DNA of 64,000 nt, from contig CALVEN010000002.1 in the NCBI GenBank assembly GCA_944326585.1, positions 1 to 64,000 of the forward strand. The letters run 5' to 3'. Both the position numbers and the translations under genes were made by a program. Positions within the stretch are counted from its first letter, which is position 1; each line of letters opens with the position of its first letter. Positions 41,927 to 50,825 of the stretch are shown one piece after another. The notes under the pieces were generated by a model that was not told the DNA's origin, made no database searches, and saw only the letters and a list, made by a program, of their open reading frames with translations. Source of the stretch: Candidatus Gastranaerophilales bacterium. Its GTDB lineage: Bacteria; Cyanobacteriota; Vampirovibrionia; Gastranaerophilales; Gastranaerophilaceae.

Positions 41927-42946
41927 ATGTATTACAAAAATATGCACATACAATCCGTAAAATACAATTCATACCCTAAACAATACAATAATAAAGTTCC
42001 CAATCATTTTGTATTAAAAAATTCACCCCGCACCAGCATTAATTTTGGCGGGCATTTCAGCTATGACGATTTTTGTAAATATTTCCAAAAGTTTTACCCT
42101 GACGATACATTTAAAAACTCCGTATATTCTATAATAACAAATGCAAAAAATTATATGGCAAGCGGTTTTTATGCGGATATATATACTATCCCGAGCATAG
42201 AAAAATATCTTATAAGAATAGAGCGGGAAAATTTCAGATTAAAAAGCTTTATGCAAAATGAAATAACAGCCGCCCCGCAAAACGAATCTCTTCCGAACTT
42301 CGGACAATATATAGCAACAAACAACGAAGGATTTTTTATAGTAAAAAAAGTTCAGGGCGAATGCAATTCTATTCCGTACTGGCCAAAAAAAATTAAACAA
42401 CTTGAACTTGGAACTGCTGAAATCAATGAAAAAGAAGCACAATTTATTCTTAAAAAAATAAAAAAATTATCGGAATTTCCGCAAAAGAGTTATGACAAAC
42501 TCGCAAAAAAAATTCAAATAATAAACAAGAATACGGACTGCGAAATTGACATGATGAACCCCAATAATCTATTGATAAATAATGAAAACAAATCCATTAA
42601 CATAATTGATATATGGTACCAATCATACGGGGACGAAATAAAAGCGCCATATAACGGTATTGAAAGTATGCTGCATTTAATGCTTGACCCGCTTACACAC
42701 TGCAAAGTTTACGAAAAACTGCCGCCTGAAGATAAAATTAGGCTCATTCAATCATCCGAAAAAATAATACAAAAAGTTCTGGAGGCATCCGAAAAAAACG
42801 GACTTAAAAGCATTTCTCAAAATGTTATAACATCATATAAGAAACTGGACAAACGCCTGAATATAAATTTTGCAATACCTGCATATAATGATTTTTTAGA
42901 TTTATATCCGGTATTAACAAAATATACGACTTCATCAAAAATTTAA
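41927..42946 (+). CDS. Kinase-like (aminoglycoside-phosphotransferase-fold) protein of unknown function
   Basis: About 339 residues from ATG 41927 (TTG just upstream is less likely). No signal peptide. Residues about 60-100 hold SGFYADIYTIP and YLIRIER, like a glycine-rich loop and the Lys/Arg strand of a small kinase N-lobe. GFFIVKKVQGE resembles a hinge. DMMNPNNLLINNENKSINIIDIW (in parts, about 207-230) matches the catalytic Asp/Asn loop (D-x-x-N-x-N-N) and the metal-binding Asp (IID) of APH-type kinases. N-terminal segment SINFGGHFSYDD is unexplained. The residues needed for phosphotransfer seem to be there, but no known family is recognised. Confidence 0.55.
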   Translation: MYYKNMHIQSVKYNSYPKQYNNKVPNHFVLKNSPRTSINFGGHFSYDDFCKYFQKFYPDDTFKNSVYSIITNAKNYMASGFYADIYTIPSIEKYLIRIERENFRLKSFMQNEITAAPQNESLPNFGQYIATNNEGFFIVKKVQGECNSIPYWPKKIKQLELGTAEINEKEAQFILKKIKKLSEFPQKSYDKLAKKIQIINKNTDCEIDMMNPNNLLINNENKSINIIDIWYQSYGDEIKAPYNGIESMLHLMLDPLTHCKVYEKLPPEDKIRLIQSSEKIIQKVLEASEKNGLKSISQNVITSYKKLDKRLNINFAIPAYNDFLDLYPVLTKYTTSSKI

Positions 42947-43013
42947 TAAAAATTTGATTTATTATTTATTTTTATTGTATACTTTTCGTGAACACATAAA
43001 GATTAAAAATAAT

Positions 43014-44093
43014 ATGAAAGACACACTGCGTTATAAAAAAATCGGGATACCAAGAGCGATATCATATTACAATAATTACCCTTTTTATTACGGATTTTTC
43101 AAATCATTAGGGTTGGAGATAATTTTATCCGATAAAACCACTACCGCTATTATAAACAGCGGGACAAAATACGTTGTATCCGATACCTGTCTGCCCGTAA
43201 AAGTTTACGCAGGGCATGTAGTCAACCTGCTTGAAAAAGGCTGCGAAACTATATTTATCCCCTCAATCCAGTCAACGGATTATAAAATAAACAACTGCAG
43301 CAAAATCCGCGGGCTTCCGGAAATTATAAGAAACATAATTAACAAACCTTTTACAATAATAGAACCAACACTGGACAAAACAGAAGGCTTAGGTTTTTAT
43401 GATTTTTGGACAGAAACCGCAAACGCTCTCGGCATAAAAGACCAAAAGACAATAAAAAATGCCGTGGATGCAGGCTGGAAAATTTATGACGATTTTATGA
43501 CAATGACCAATTCCGGAGTTTCTTATAATGAAGCTTTGCAAAACGCAATTGAGGGAAAATTATTAAAGAAAACAGTAGACATTGTAAAACCTCTGTCCGT
43601 TGTTATTATGGCACATGGCTATAATCTTTTTGACGAAAGAATTTCTCTGAATTTAATCAAAAAACTTGAAAAAATGGGAGTAAAAGTATATACATCCTTA
43701 AATATTTCAAGAGAACAGTCACAAGAGGCTCTCAAAAAACTCGGCGAAATTCAATACTGGGCAAACGAACTTGAATTAACCGGATGTGCAGCACATTACC
43801 TTTTGAATAAAAAAGTTGACGGAATAATAGCGCTTTCCGCATTCGGCTGCGGTCCCGATTCATTAATGGTCGATGAAATTTCCCATCATTGCAAAGAAAA
43901 AGGCATGCCGTTAATTCATTTAACAATTGATGAACATACGGGAGAAGCCGGATTTATAACGCGCATTGAAGCTTTTGTCGATATGTTGATGAGAAAGAAA
44001 AGAAATACACTTATTCAAAACGCCAAACCAAAAGCTAAAGCGGATATTATTAATATCAAAAAAGAAAAAATTCTCACAGGTTCTGCAAAATGA
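43014..44093 (+). CDS. Acyl-CoA dehydratase activase-related protein (DUF2229-like), first of pair
   Basis: About 359 residues from ATG 43014. Resembles the DUF2229 part of the large activase-related proteins linked to 2-hydroxyacyl-CoA dehydratases, here as a stand-alone protein without the ATPase activator domain. Start RYKKIGIPRAISYYNNYPFY, cysteine motifs SDTCLPVKVYAGHV (about 61-74), GCETIF, INNCSKI, ELTGCAAHYLL (about 259-269), FGCGPDSLMVDE (about 285-296), then IDEHTGEAGFITRIEAFVDML. The cysteines may bind a 4Fe-4S cluster. TTGATT-N18-TATACT (42954-42983) is a likely promoter. Stop overlaps the PHP gene start by 4 nt. Confidence 0.8.
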   Translation: MKDTLRYKKIGIPRAISYYNNYPFYYGFFKSLGLEIILSDKTTTAIINSGTKYVVSDTCLPVKVYAGHVVNLLEKGCETIFIPSIQSTDYKINNCSKIRGLPEIIRNIINKPFTIIEPTLDKTEGLGFYDFWTETANALGIKDQKTIKNAVDAGWKIYDDFMTMTNSGVSYNEALQNAIEGKLLKKTVDIVKPLSVVIMAHGYNLFDERISLNLIKKLEKMGVKVYTSLNISREQSQEALKKLGEIQYWANELELTGCAAHYLLNKKVDGIIALSAFGCGPDSLMVDEISHHCKEKGMPLIHLTIDEHTGEAGFITRIEAFVDMLMRKKRNTLIQNAKPKAKADIINIKKEKILTGSAK

Positions 44094-45076
44094 ACACTAC
44101 AGCCTCTCAATTTCATATATTCCCGGGCGCAGTTCATATCCATACAACATTTTCAGACGGGACGGGAAATATTGATCAGATAACAAAAGCCGCAAAAAAA
44201 GCCGGTTTAAAATGGGTCATAATAACCGATCATAACAATACGGATATTGAAGAAGGCTTCTACAACGGGATTTGCGTAATAAAAGGAGAAGAAATATCAC
44301 CTGAAGCCTCTGACCATTACATTGCATTAGATATAAAAAATACCATAATTCCCGATAAAGGTATAAAAAATTCCGTACACGAGGTCAGAAATCAAGGCGG
44401 CTTCGGTTATGCCGCACATCCTGATGAATCCGACACACGAAAAAATAACGCAAGCCCCATCTGCTGGACGGATAAATCAGTTATTCCGGACGGAATAGAA
44501 ATATGGAACTGGTTTTCGGATTGGGCGGATAATTACGACAGTTCAAATATTTTTAAAATCGCATACGCATATTTTTTTAAACATAAGATTATAAAAGGAC
44601 CGCACACAGAAACTCTAAAGTGGTGGGATGACTTAAGCAAAGTATACCCTTGTATTCTTGCAATAGGCGGGGTTGACGCACATGCTCTAAAAATATCAAA
44701 ATATTTAATTCCGGTAACAATTTTTCCTTATAAAGACATGTTTAATACCATTGTAAATTATTTTATTTTAGAAGAATCTGTTCCGGAAAGCTTTGAAGAA
44801 CAGAAAAATCTTATTCTGAACCTGCTCAAAAGAGGCAAAAATATTATTATCAACCGTGCCGTGAAAAATATTTATCCACTGATATATAAAAACGACAATT
44901 ATTTGACGGTTAAATTATTTTGCCGTGCCGAAATAAGAATCATACATAATGGTGATATTATTTTTCAAAAACGCACTGACAATTTGAGTTATGAACTTGA
45001 ACCTGATAAAAAATACAGGATTGAAATTTACCTCAATAATACATCCTGGTTATACACTAATTTTATAAGTTTATGA
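44090..45076 (+). CDS. PHP-domain phosphoesterase
   Basis: 328 residues. Metal-site motifs of the polymerase/histidinol phosphatase family: VHIHTTFSDGTG (about 16-27), ITDHNNTD (about 44-51), KGEEIS (about 66-71), YAAHPDESD (about 105-113), GGVDAHAL (about 198-205). Short form, probably a small-molecule or nucleotide phosphatase; the C-terminal about 80 residues are beta-rich and look like a separate add-on domain. It lies between, and overlaps or closely abuts, the two activase-related genes, so it likely acts in the same pathway. Confidence 0.85.
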   Translation: MNTTASQFHIFPGAVHIHTTFSDGTGNIDQITKAAKKAGLKWVIITDHNNTDIEEGFYNGICVIKGEEISPEASDHYIALDIKNTIIPDKGIKNSVHEVRNQGGFGYAAHPDESDTRKNNASPICWTDKSVIPDGIEIWNWFSDWADNYDSSNIFKIAYAYFFKHKIIKGPHTETLKWWDDLSKVYPCILAIGGVDAHALKISKYLIPVTIFPYKDMFNTIVNYFILEESVPESFEEQKNLILNLLKRGKNIIINRAVKNIYPLIYKNDNYLTVKLFCRAEIRIIHNGDIIFQKRTDNLSYELEPDKKYRIEIYLNNTSWLYTNFISL

Positions 45077-45089
45077 TAGGATAATTTTT

Positions 45090-46238
45090 ATGGAAACAGA
45101 ACAAAAATTAGCTGAAAAAGAAATTAAAATTCGTGCAAAAGACAGAATAATCGCCTGGCCGAGAATGGGCAGAATTGATATACCTTTAAAGGCGCTTGTT
45201 CAATCACTCGGCGCAAAAGTCGTCATACCGCCGGCAAACAGCAATGAGGCGCTTGAATTGGGCGTTAGAAACAGTATAGAAGGAATTTGTCTTCCGTATA
45301 AATTAAATCTTGCAAATTACATGATGGCGCTGGATAAAGGTGCAAATACACTTATGATGTTTCAGGCTCCGGGGTCTTGCCGACTCGGAAATTACACCAA
45401 AATGGCTCAAAAGACTTTAAAACAAATGGGCTATAAATTTGACATGGTAATTTTTGATATGTACAAAAGTAAAATGGTGCAAACACTTCAGGCTTTCTGG
45501 CACGTAACTCACTGTCTTAATCCTTATTGTTATTATAAAGGTTTCAGCCTCGGATTTAATAAACTTTTTGCGATTGATACGGCAGAACGTTTATTATTTT
45601 ACACACGACCGAGGGAATTAAATAAAGGAGATGCCGAAAAATGTTACCATAAGTGGCTGAGAATCGCAGACGAAACGAATTCCGTAAGAAAGGCAAAACG
45701 TCTGAAAAAACAGGTAATAGAAGATTTTAAAAAAATTCCGATAGACAAAGACAAAAAAGTTCCGAAAGTCTATTTAATCGGAGAATTTTTTGTACTGCTG
45801 GATCCTTACACCAACCAGAATATAGAAAAGGAACTCGGGGAAATGGGAGTGGAAGTTCAGCGTCAGATAATGTTTTCGGATTGGCTGGAACACGTTTTGA
45901 AACCGTCAATTTTTTATAAAAAAGAATCCCACAGAGAACGATGCGTCAAATATGCAAAAAAATATATGAAACGTGCAATAGGCGGTGAATGCATTGAAAC
46001 AATAGGGGATACGGTTTATGCCGCAAAACACGGAATAGACGGTATTATACACATTTCACCGTTTTCCTGCATGCCGGAGATTGTTGCGCAAAATATTTTG
46101 CCTAAAGTGAGTAAAAATGAAAATATTCCGGTACTGTCGCTCGTTCTGGATGAGCAAACAGGCAAAGCAGGCTATATCACAAGGATTGAAGCCTTTATAG
46201 ATTTGATAAAACGCAGACAGCAAAAATATGCGATTTAA
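45090..46238 (+). CDS. Acyl-CoA dehydratase activase-related protein (DUF2229-like), second of pair
   Basis: 382 residues, paralogous in plan to the gene at 43.0 kb. Seen: IAWPRMGRIDIPLKALVQSLGAKVV, EGICLPYKLNLANYM (about 67-81), QAPGSCRLGNY (about 92-102), GGECIETIGD (about 294-303), SPFSCMPEIVAQNIL (about 322-336), LDEQTGKAGYITRIEAFIDLI. The C-terminal signature is almost the same as in the first protein, which suggests two homologous subunits that together make a cluster-binding heterodimer, like dehydratase component A/D chains. No ATPase activator or acyl-CoA dehydratase subunit is in the window. TTTTT-rich SD region is weak. Confidence 0.8.
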   Translation: METEQKLAEKEIKIRAKDRIIAWPRMGRIDIPLKALVQSLGAKVVIPPANSNEALELGVRNSIEGICLPYKLNLANYMMALDKGANTLMMFQAPGSCRLGNYTKMAQKTLKQMGYKFDMVIFDMYKSKMVQTLQAFWHVTHCLNPYCYYKGFSLGFNKLFAIDTAERLLFYTRPRELNKGDAEKCYHKWLRIADETNSVRKAKRLKKQVIEDFKKIPIDKDKKVPKVYLIGEFFVLLDPYTNQNIEKELGEMGVEVQRQIMFSDWLEHVLKPSIFYKKESHRERCVKYAKKYMKRAIGGECIETIGDTVYAAKHGIDGIIHISPFSCMPEIVAQNILPKVSKNENIPVLSLVLDEQTGKAGYITRIEAFIDLIKRRQQKYAI

Positions 46239-46335
46239 TATTAAGTTTGTAAAGCAATTATTACCCGAACAGGCTAATTTTTCTTGTAAATTGCGATGTT
46301 CATGATACAGTAAACTTATAAGAGGAGAGGTTAAG

Positions 46336-47391
46336 ATGCTTACAAAATCCCGAAATAATATGAATTTTGAACGATTAAAATATTACAGACATCTCGGCGG
46401 AGGAGCTTTGGAATGTATAGCAAGCCGTCTGTCTAAAACTCCGAAACCTTTGTGTTTTTCTTTGATGGTAACAAGTGCCTGCAACTGTGACTGCGATTTC
46501 TGTTTCTGGAAATCCAAAAAAGGGCAGGACGATATGCCCAAAGAAGAAATCATAAGACTTTTAACGGAAGCAGGACAAATCGGTTATCTGGACAGTATTC
46601 TCTGGGGCGGTGAACCTCTTTTAAGACAGGATTTTGATGAAATTTGCAAGGCCTCTCATGATGCCGGACTTTATACAAAAATCGCAACAAACGGCTGGTT
46701 TTTGGAATCCAATCCCGGTTTTGCAAAATATACGGATTTGATGTTTGTATCACTTGATGCAATCGGAAAAGCTCACGATGACATCCGCCATCTGCCCGGA
46801 ATCTGCGATAAAGTTATGAGCGGGATAGAATACCATAAAATTCATTCTCCCAAAATGAGAATTTATGTTTGCTGTACCGTATCAACACAAACCGATTTTG
46901 GACAAATAAAAGAGGTCGCTCAATATTGTAAAGATGCGGATATTTTATTATACTTTACGGTTAACAAAGCGGCTTCAATACCTGACGAAGCAGAAAATGT
47001 TATTGAAACAGAACTTGAAAACGACCAATTATCCGAAATGTTCATAAAGATTAAAGAACTTAAAAAACAGGGATATCCTATAAGAAATTCTTACTATTTT
47101 ATGGATTACATAATTAATAAGAAAACCTACTATGAATGCCACTGGCCGAGAATCGCCACCGTAATTTATTCTAACGGTGATATGCTGAGATGCTATGACA
47201 GAAAACCTTTTATAAGCGTCAGAAACAGACCTTTAAAAGACGTCATAAAAGATCCTTTGTTTATTGAAACCGTAAACAAATGCAAGGATTGCAAACTTGC
47301 TTGCGTCGGCAACTATGCGCTGGATGCGTCAGGTTTATGGCGACTTGAATGGCCGGCTATTAAATCATTGATGGAAATTGCTATAACTTAA
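46336..47391 (+). CDS. Radical SAM protein with SPASM-like C terminus
   Basis: 351 residues. CX3CX2C cluster motif in TSACNCDCDFCFW (about 48-60), GGEPL (about 92-96) as SAM-binding strand, then a C-terminal cysteine set (CHWPRIATVIYSNGDMLRCYDR and CKDCKLACVGNY, quoted in pieces, about 256-335) that may hold a second cluster as in SPASM/twitch proteins. Strong SD GAGGAGAGG before the ATG. It follows the activase-related pair by 97 nt and precedes the SLBB exporter by 12 nt. Substrate unknown. Confidence 0.85.
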   Translation: MLTKSRNNMNFERLKYYRHLGGGALECIASRLSKTPKPLCFSLMVTSACNCDCDFCFWKSKKGQDDMPKEEIIRLLTEAGQIGYLDSILWGGEPLLRQDFDEICKASHDAGLYTKIATNGWFLESNPGFAKYTDLMFVSLDAIGKAHDDIRHLPGICDKVMSGIEYHKIHSPKMRIYVCCTVSTQTDFGQIKEVAQYCKDADILLYFTVNKAASIPDEAENVIETELENDQLSEMFIKIKELKKQGYPIRNSYYFMDYIINKKTYYECHWPRIATVIYSNGDMLRCYDRKPFISVRNRPLKDVIKDPLFIETVNKCKDCKLACVGNYALDASGLWRLEWPAIKSLMEIAIT

Positions 47392-47403
47392 TAAAGGGAA
47401 ATT

Positions 47404-49866
47404 ATGAAAAAAATACTTACACTTTTCTTATTACTGGTATTTACAATTGAACCCGCAGCATTTGCAGCAGCGGCAACAGATTATTCATCTGCGGCGTCAA
47501 AAGTAAAAAGTATTCAAAATGAAGAAGAAGTAATAAATCTAAATGCGTTTGAAAACAATTATCAAGAAGCGGTAGAGCAAGCTTCTTCCGTACAATTAAG
47601 CCCTGTTGAACAGCTGTTTAACGATAAAGAAGCTGCCGCATCAGGTAATGCCTTATTGCAGGTCGGATATGATTTATTTACGGCAGGCAATGTCGGAGCA
47701 GGTACTACAGGTAAATTTGACAACTCGTATAAATTAAACATAGGCGAGAAAGTAAATGTCTATTCATACGGTGATTCAGTTGATGTAATGGCACTTTCCG
47801 GCGCCAGTCTTGTAAGTCCTTCATCTACCGTGGAAGTTGATTCAAAAGGCAATATTTTCATCCCCGGTATAGGATTAATAAAAGCAGAAAACAGAGCCTT
47901 GAGCGACGTAGAAGTCGAAGCAAACAGACTTGCGGCACAGAAATATAAAAATATGAAATTAAGATTAACCGTTGCTGCAGGTCAAGAATTTTCCGTATTT
48001 GTATACGGGCAGGTAAACAAACCCGGAAAAATTCTTGTAGGCAACAATTCATCCGTTCTTGATGCCTTGAATGCTGCAGGCGGAGTTAAAAAAACAGGTA
48101 CTCTGAGAAATATTTCCTACACCTCCAATTCCAAAACAAAAAATATTGACCTTTATAAAGCTTTATTTGAAGGTAACGACGACGGTGTGATTTTAAGACC
48201 AAATGACAAAATTTTTGTTGACAAAATCGGTGATGTTGTTGCTTTGAGAAACGGAGTAACCGTTCCCGGTATTTATGAAATAAAACAAGGCGAAAATATT
48301 GATAATGTAGTAAAATTTGCGGGAGGATTACTTCCTACAACCCAGCAAACCGAAATAACTTTAACGGGCTATAATACAGCCACTCAGGAAAGAACAGCAG
48401 AAAATATTCAATGGGAAACTGCCCGAAAAAAAGCTTTGAATAGCGGTGATTCAATACACTTTAGAGAATTATACAACACTGCTGAAAATATCGTCATACT
48501 GCAGGGTAACGTAAAACATCCGGCAACTTATGCTTATAAAGAAGGCATGAGACTTTCCGATATTTTAAAAAGCGAAGATGAACTTTTGGAAGAAACTTTT
48601 ATTAATCAGGCGGTCATAAGACGTATTTCGGGAAAAGATAATACTATTGAAACAATTCCGATATTTTTAAGCGAATTTTTTGCAGGCATGAATGATCCGG
48701 TGCTGCAGCCCAGAGATATTATCAACATTTATAAAAATACAAATTCATTGTTTGTTGATGTATACGGCTGTATAAACACACCTAAGCATCTTACATATAC
48801 CCAGAACATGACGCTAAATGACGTAATGGCGGATATACAATTTATTGAATCAGATGTGACAAATTTAGCAGATAATACTACGGATAAAGAAAATAATGAA
48901 ACTGAAGTTTCCTACAAAGGCGCTGTTGAAGAAAACAACGTCCAGTTAAAATCAAGCACATCAAATTCAAATAAACTTATTCCCACAGAACAGGTTGCAG
49001 TTGAAATAACTAATGCACAAAATATCACTCAGGTATATTATCTCTATGACATAATGATTAATTCCGACAGAATTAAATCAATTATGATAAATCCCGAGGA
49101 TAAAATATTTTTCCGCACCCTTAGAGGGAATGAAGTTATGAAAACCGTAAAAATTTCCGGTTTTGTCAAAACTCCGGGTGTTTACACATTTGTTGAAGGT
49201 AAAAGACTTATCGATGTAATAAATTTGGCAGGCGGCCTGACAAAAGAAGCCGATTTAAGAGGTATTGTATTCAAACGTACAAATCTTCAGGGTAAACAGG
49301 TAGAACTCGCTCATAAAAATAATGAACGTGACATAAAACTTATAGAAGGTCGTATGGCAAGCGCTTATAAACCCTCCGAAGGTGATCAAAAATCCAAAAT
49401 GGATATGCTTACAATGTTAAAGGCAGATGACCAAACACTTACGGACAAATATAACGGTCAAATTGCCTTAAATATTAAAAATAATGATTTGGATAAAATT
49501 AAAGACCTTGATAATATTGAAGTACAAGACGGCGATGATATTTATATTCCGCGGCTTTCAAACCATGTAAGCGTTATCGGCGAAGTCTATAATGAACAGT
49601 CTTTTGTTTACAAAAAAGGTGCAAATGCAAAATATTATATTAAAGAAGTCGGCGGCTACACCCCTAACGCAAACAAATTCAGGCTGTATAAAGTCAGTGT
49701 CAACGGACGTGCCGAAAAAATAGGCAACGGCAGCAGTATTGAACCGGGAGACACAATTGTTGTTCCGAGAAGAATTGCCGGCAATGACTGGATTACACCT
49801 GTTTGTGATACGTTAAAAGGCATTGCATCAATCATTGTTATGGCATTTGCTATTAACAAATGGTAA
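47404..49866 (+). CDS. SLBB-repeat polysaccharide export protein (Wza-like, long form)
   Basis: 820 residues. Signal peptide about 1-23 (EPAAFA-A). Polysaccharide export domain (about 105-205: YKLNIGEKVNVYSYG, TVEVDSKGNIFIPGIGLIKA, LRLTVAAG), then several SLBB domains: VFVYGQVNKPGKILV (about 200), GVTVPGIYEIKQGENI (about 282), ILQGNVKHPATYAYKEG (about 362), VDVYGCINTPKHLTY (about 455), VKISGFVKTPGVYTFVEGKRLIDVINLAGG (about 580) and VIGEVYNEQSFVYKKG (about 722). The C terminus has a hydrophobic helix. Forms or feeds the outer-membrane channel for capsule or exopolysaccharide; partner of Wzz at 52.9 kb. Confidence 0.88.
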   Translation: MKKILTLFLLLVFTIEPAAFAAAATDYSSAASKVKSIQNEEEVINLNAFENNYQEAVEQASSVQLSPVEQLFNDKEAAASGNALLQVGYDLFTAGNVGAGTTGKFDNSYKLNIGEKVNVYSYGDSVDVMALSGASLVSPSSTVEVDSKGNIFIPGIGLIKAENRALSDVEVEANRLAAQKYKNMKLRLTVAAGQEFSVFVYGQVNKPGKILVGNNSSVLDALNAAGGVKKTGTLRNISYTSNSKTKNIDLYKALFEGNDDGVILRPNDKIFVDKIGDVVALRNGVTVPGIYEIKQGENIDNVVKFAGGLLPTTQQTEITLTGYNTATQERTAENIQWETARKKALNSGDSIHFRELYNTAENIVILQGNVKHPATYAYKEGMRLSDILKSEDELLEETFINQAVIRRISGKDNTIETIPIFLSEFFAGMNDPVLQPRDIINIYKNTNSLFVDVYGCINTPKHLTYTQNMTLNDVMADIQFIESDVTNLADNTTDKENNETEVSYKGAVEENNVQLKSSTSNSNKLIPTEQVAVEITNAQNITQVYYLYDIMINSDRIKSIMINPEDKIFFRTLRGNEVMKTVKISGFVKTPGVYTFVEGKRLIDVINLAGGLTKEADLRGIVFKRTNLQGKQVELAHKNNERDIKLIEGRMASAYKPSEGDQKSKMDMLTMLKADDQTLTDKYNGQIALNIKNNDLDKIKDLDNIEVQDGDDIYIPRLSNHVSVIGEVYNEQSFVYKKGANAKYYIKEVGGYTPNANKFRLYKVSVNGRAEKIGNGSSIEPGDTIVVPRRIAGNDWITPVCDTLKGIASIIVMAFAINKW

Positions 49867-49867
49867 T

Positions 49868-50725
49868 TTATGATTTAATCAATTTAATTGATTTCGGGGC
49901 GATATTAATTACTATATCGCCTTTAAATTTTACTTTTTCACCGTCAATGTGACCTGTTGTGATGTCATTTTTTATTGTTAAATTTGTTGTCCGGAAATAC
50001 ATTGCCTTTGAATTTGAACTTTTTTTGTTAAAAATTATCTGCAAAAATTCAGCAAAAAACAAAAACGGATTTTTCACTTTTAAAATAAATACATCCATAA
50101 TCCCGTCATCAATTTGGCAATTTTTAGAAATAGAGAATAAATTCTTATACATATTACCGGCATTTGCGACTATTATACACGTTGCAAGAACAGATAACTT
50201 TTTGCCTGCAAATGTCATATAATACTTTTTTTGTTTAAGTCTGAGTGCAAACAGAATTCCGGCGATAAAATACGCAAAATAACCGAATTTGTTTTTCAAA
50301 GACTGCGGAGTTTTACAAATTATATCGGCATCATAGCCTAATCCCGCACGCAATATTGAATATTTATCCGCGACTTTAAATACATCAGCTTCAACAAAAT
50401 TTTGTCTGTCAATAATTTCAAGTGCCTTTTTAATATTAACCGGGATTCCGAGTTTTGCAGCAAGCAAATTCGCCGTGCCGCAAGGGATTATACCGAGTGC
50501 TTTATCGGTATTTATAATCAACGGAACGATTTTATTTACCGTTCCATCGCCGCCTATTGCAATAACCGTATCAAAATCTTCAATATTTATAAGATGCAGA
50601 TTCTCTAATGAAATACTTTTAAATTTTACGCCGCGGTCAAATAAAAAACGAATAACATTTTTCTTATACAATACTGATTTTTTTCTTCCGGCATTAGCAT
50701 TTTCTACGACCAATACATTTTTCAT
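49868..50725 (-). CDS. Diacylglycerol kinase-family lipid kinase
   Basis: 285 residues. Catalytic motif IAIGGDGTVNKIV (about 56-68) and GIIPCGTANLLA (about 78-89) of DAGK/YegS/DgkB-type kinases. C-terminal beta-sandwich (about 125-285: DDGIMDVFILK, GHIDGEKVKF). It should phosphorylate diacylglycerol or a related lipid at the membrane, recycling it to phosphatidate. Convergent with the SLBB gene; stop codons 1 nt apart. Leaderless promoter (see 50732-50737). Confidence 0.9.
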   Translation of the reverse strand: MKNVLVVENANAGRKKSVLYKKNVIRFLFDRGVKFKSISLENLHLINIEDFDTVIAIGGDGTVNKIVPLIINTDKALGIIPCGTANLLAAKLGIPVNIKKALEIIDRQNFVEADVFKVADKYSILRAGLGYDADIICKTPQSLKNKFGYFAYFIAGILFALRLKQKKYYMTFAGKKLSVLATCIIVANAGNMYKNLFSISKNCQIDDGIMDVFILKVKNPFLFFAEFLQIIFNKKSSNSKAMYFRTTNLTIKNDITTGHIDGEKVKFKGDIVINIAPKSIKLIKS

Positions 50726-50731
50726 AACCTA

Positions 50732-50737
50732 ATTATA
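50732..50737 (-). promoter_or_regulatory. -10 box, leaderless start of the lipid-kinase gene
   Basis: Minus-strand TATAAT (50737-50732) ends 6 nt before ATG 50725; TTGCTA (50759-50754) is a -35 candidate with a 16-nt spacer. No Shine-Dalgarno. Confidence 0.55.
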
Positions 50738-50825
50738 CACACTTAATAAAAGTTAGCAACAGAATTATTTTTAATAATATCTCTTTTGTTTGCGCTATAA
50801 TAATTATATTAATAAGGAGTATAAA

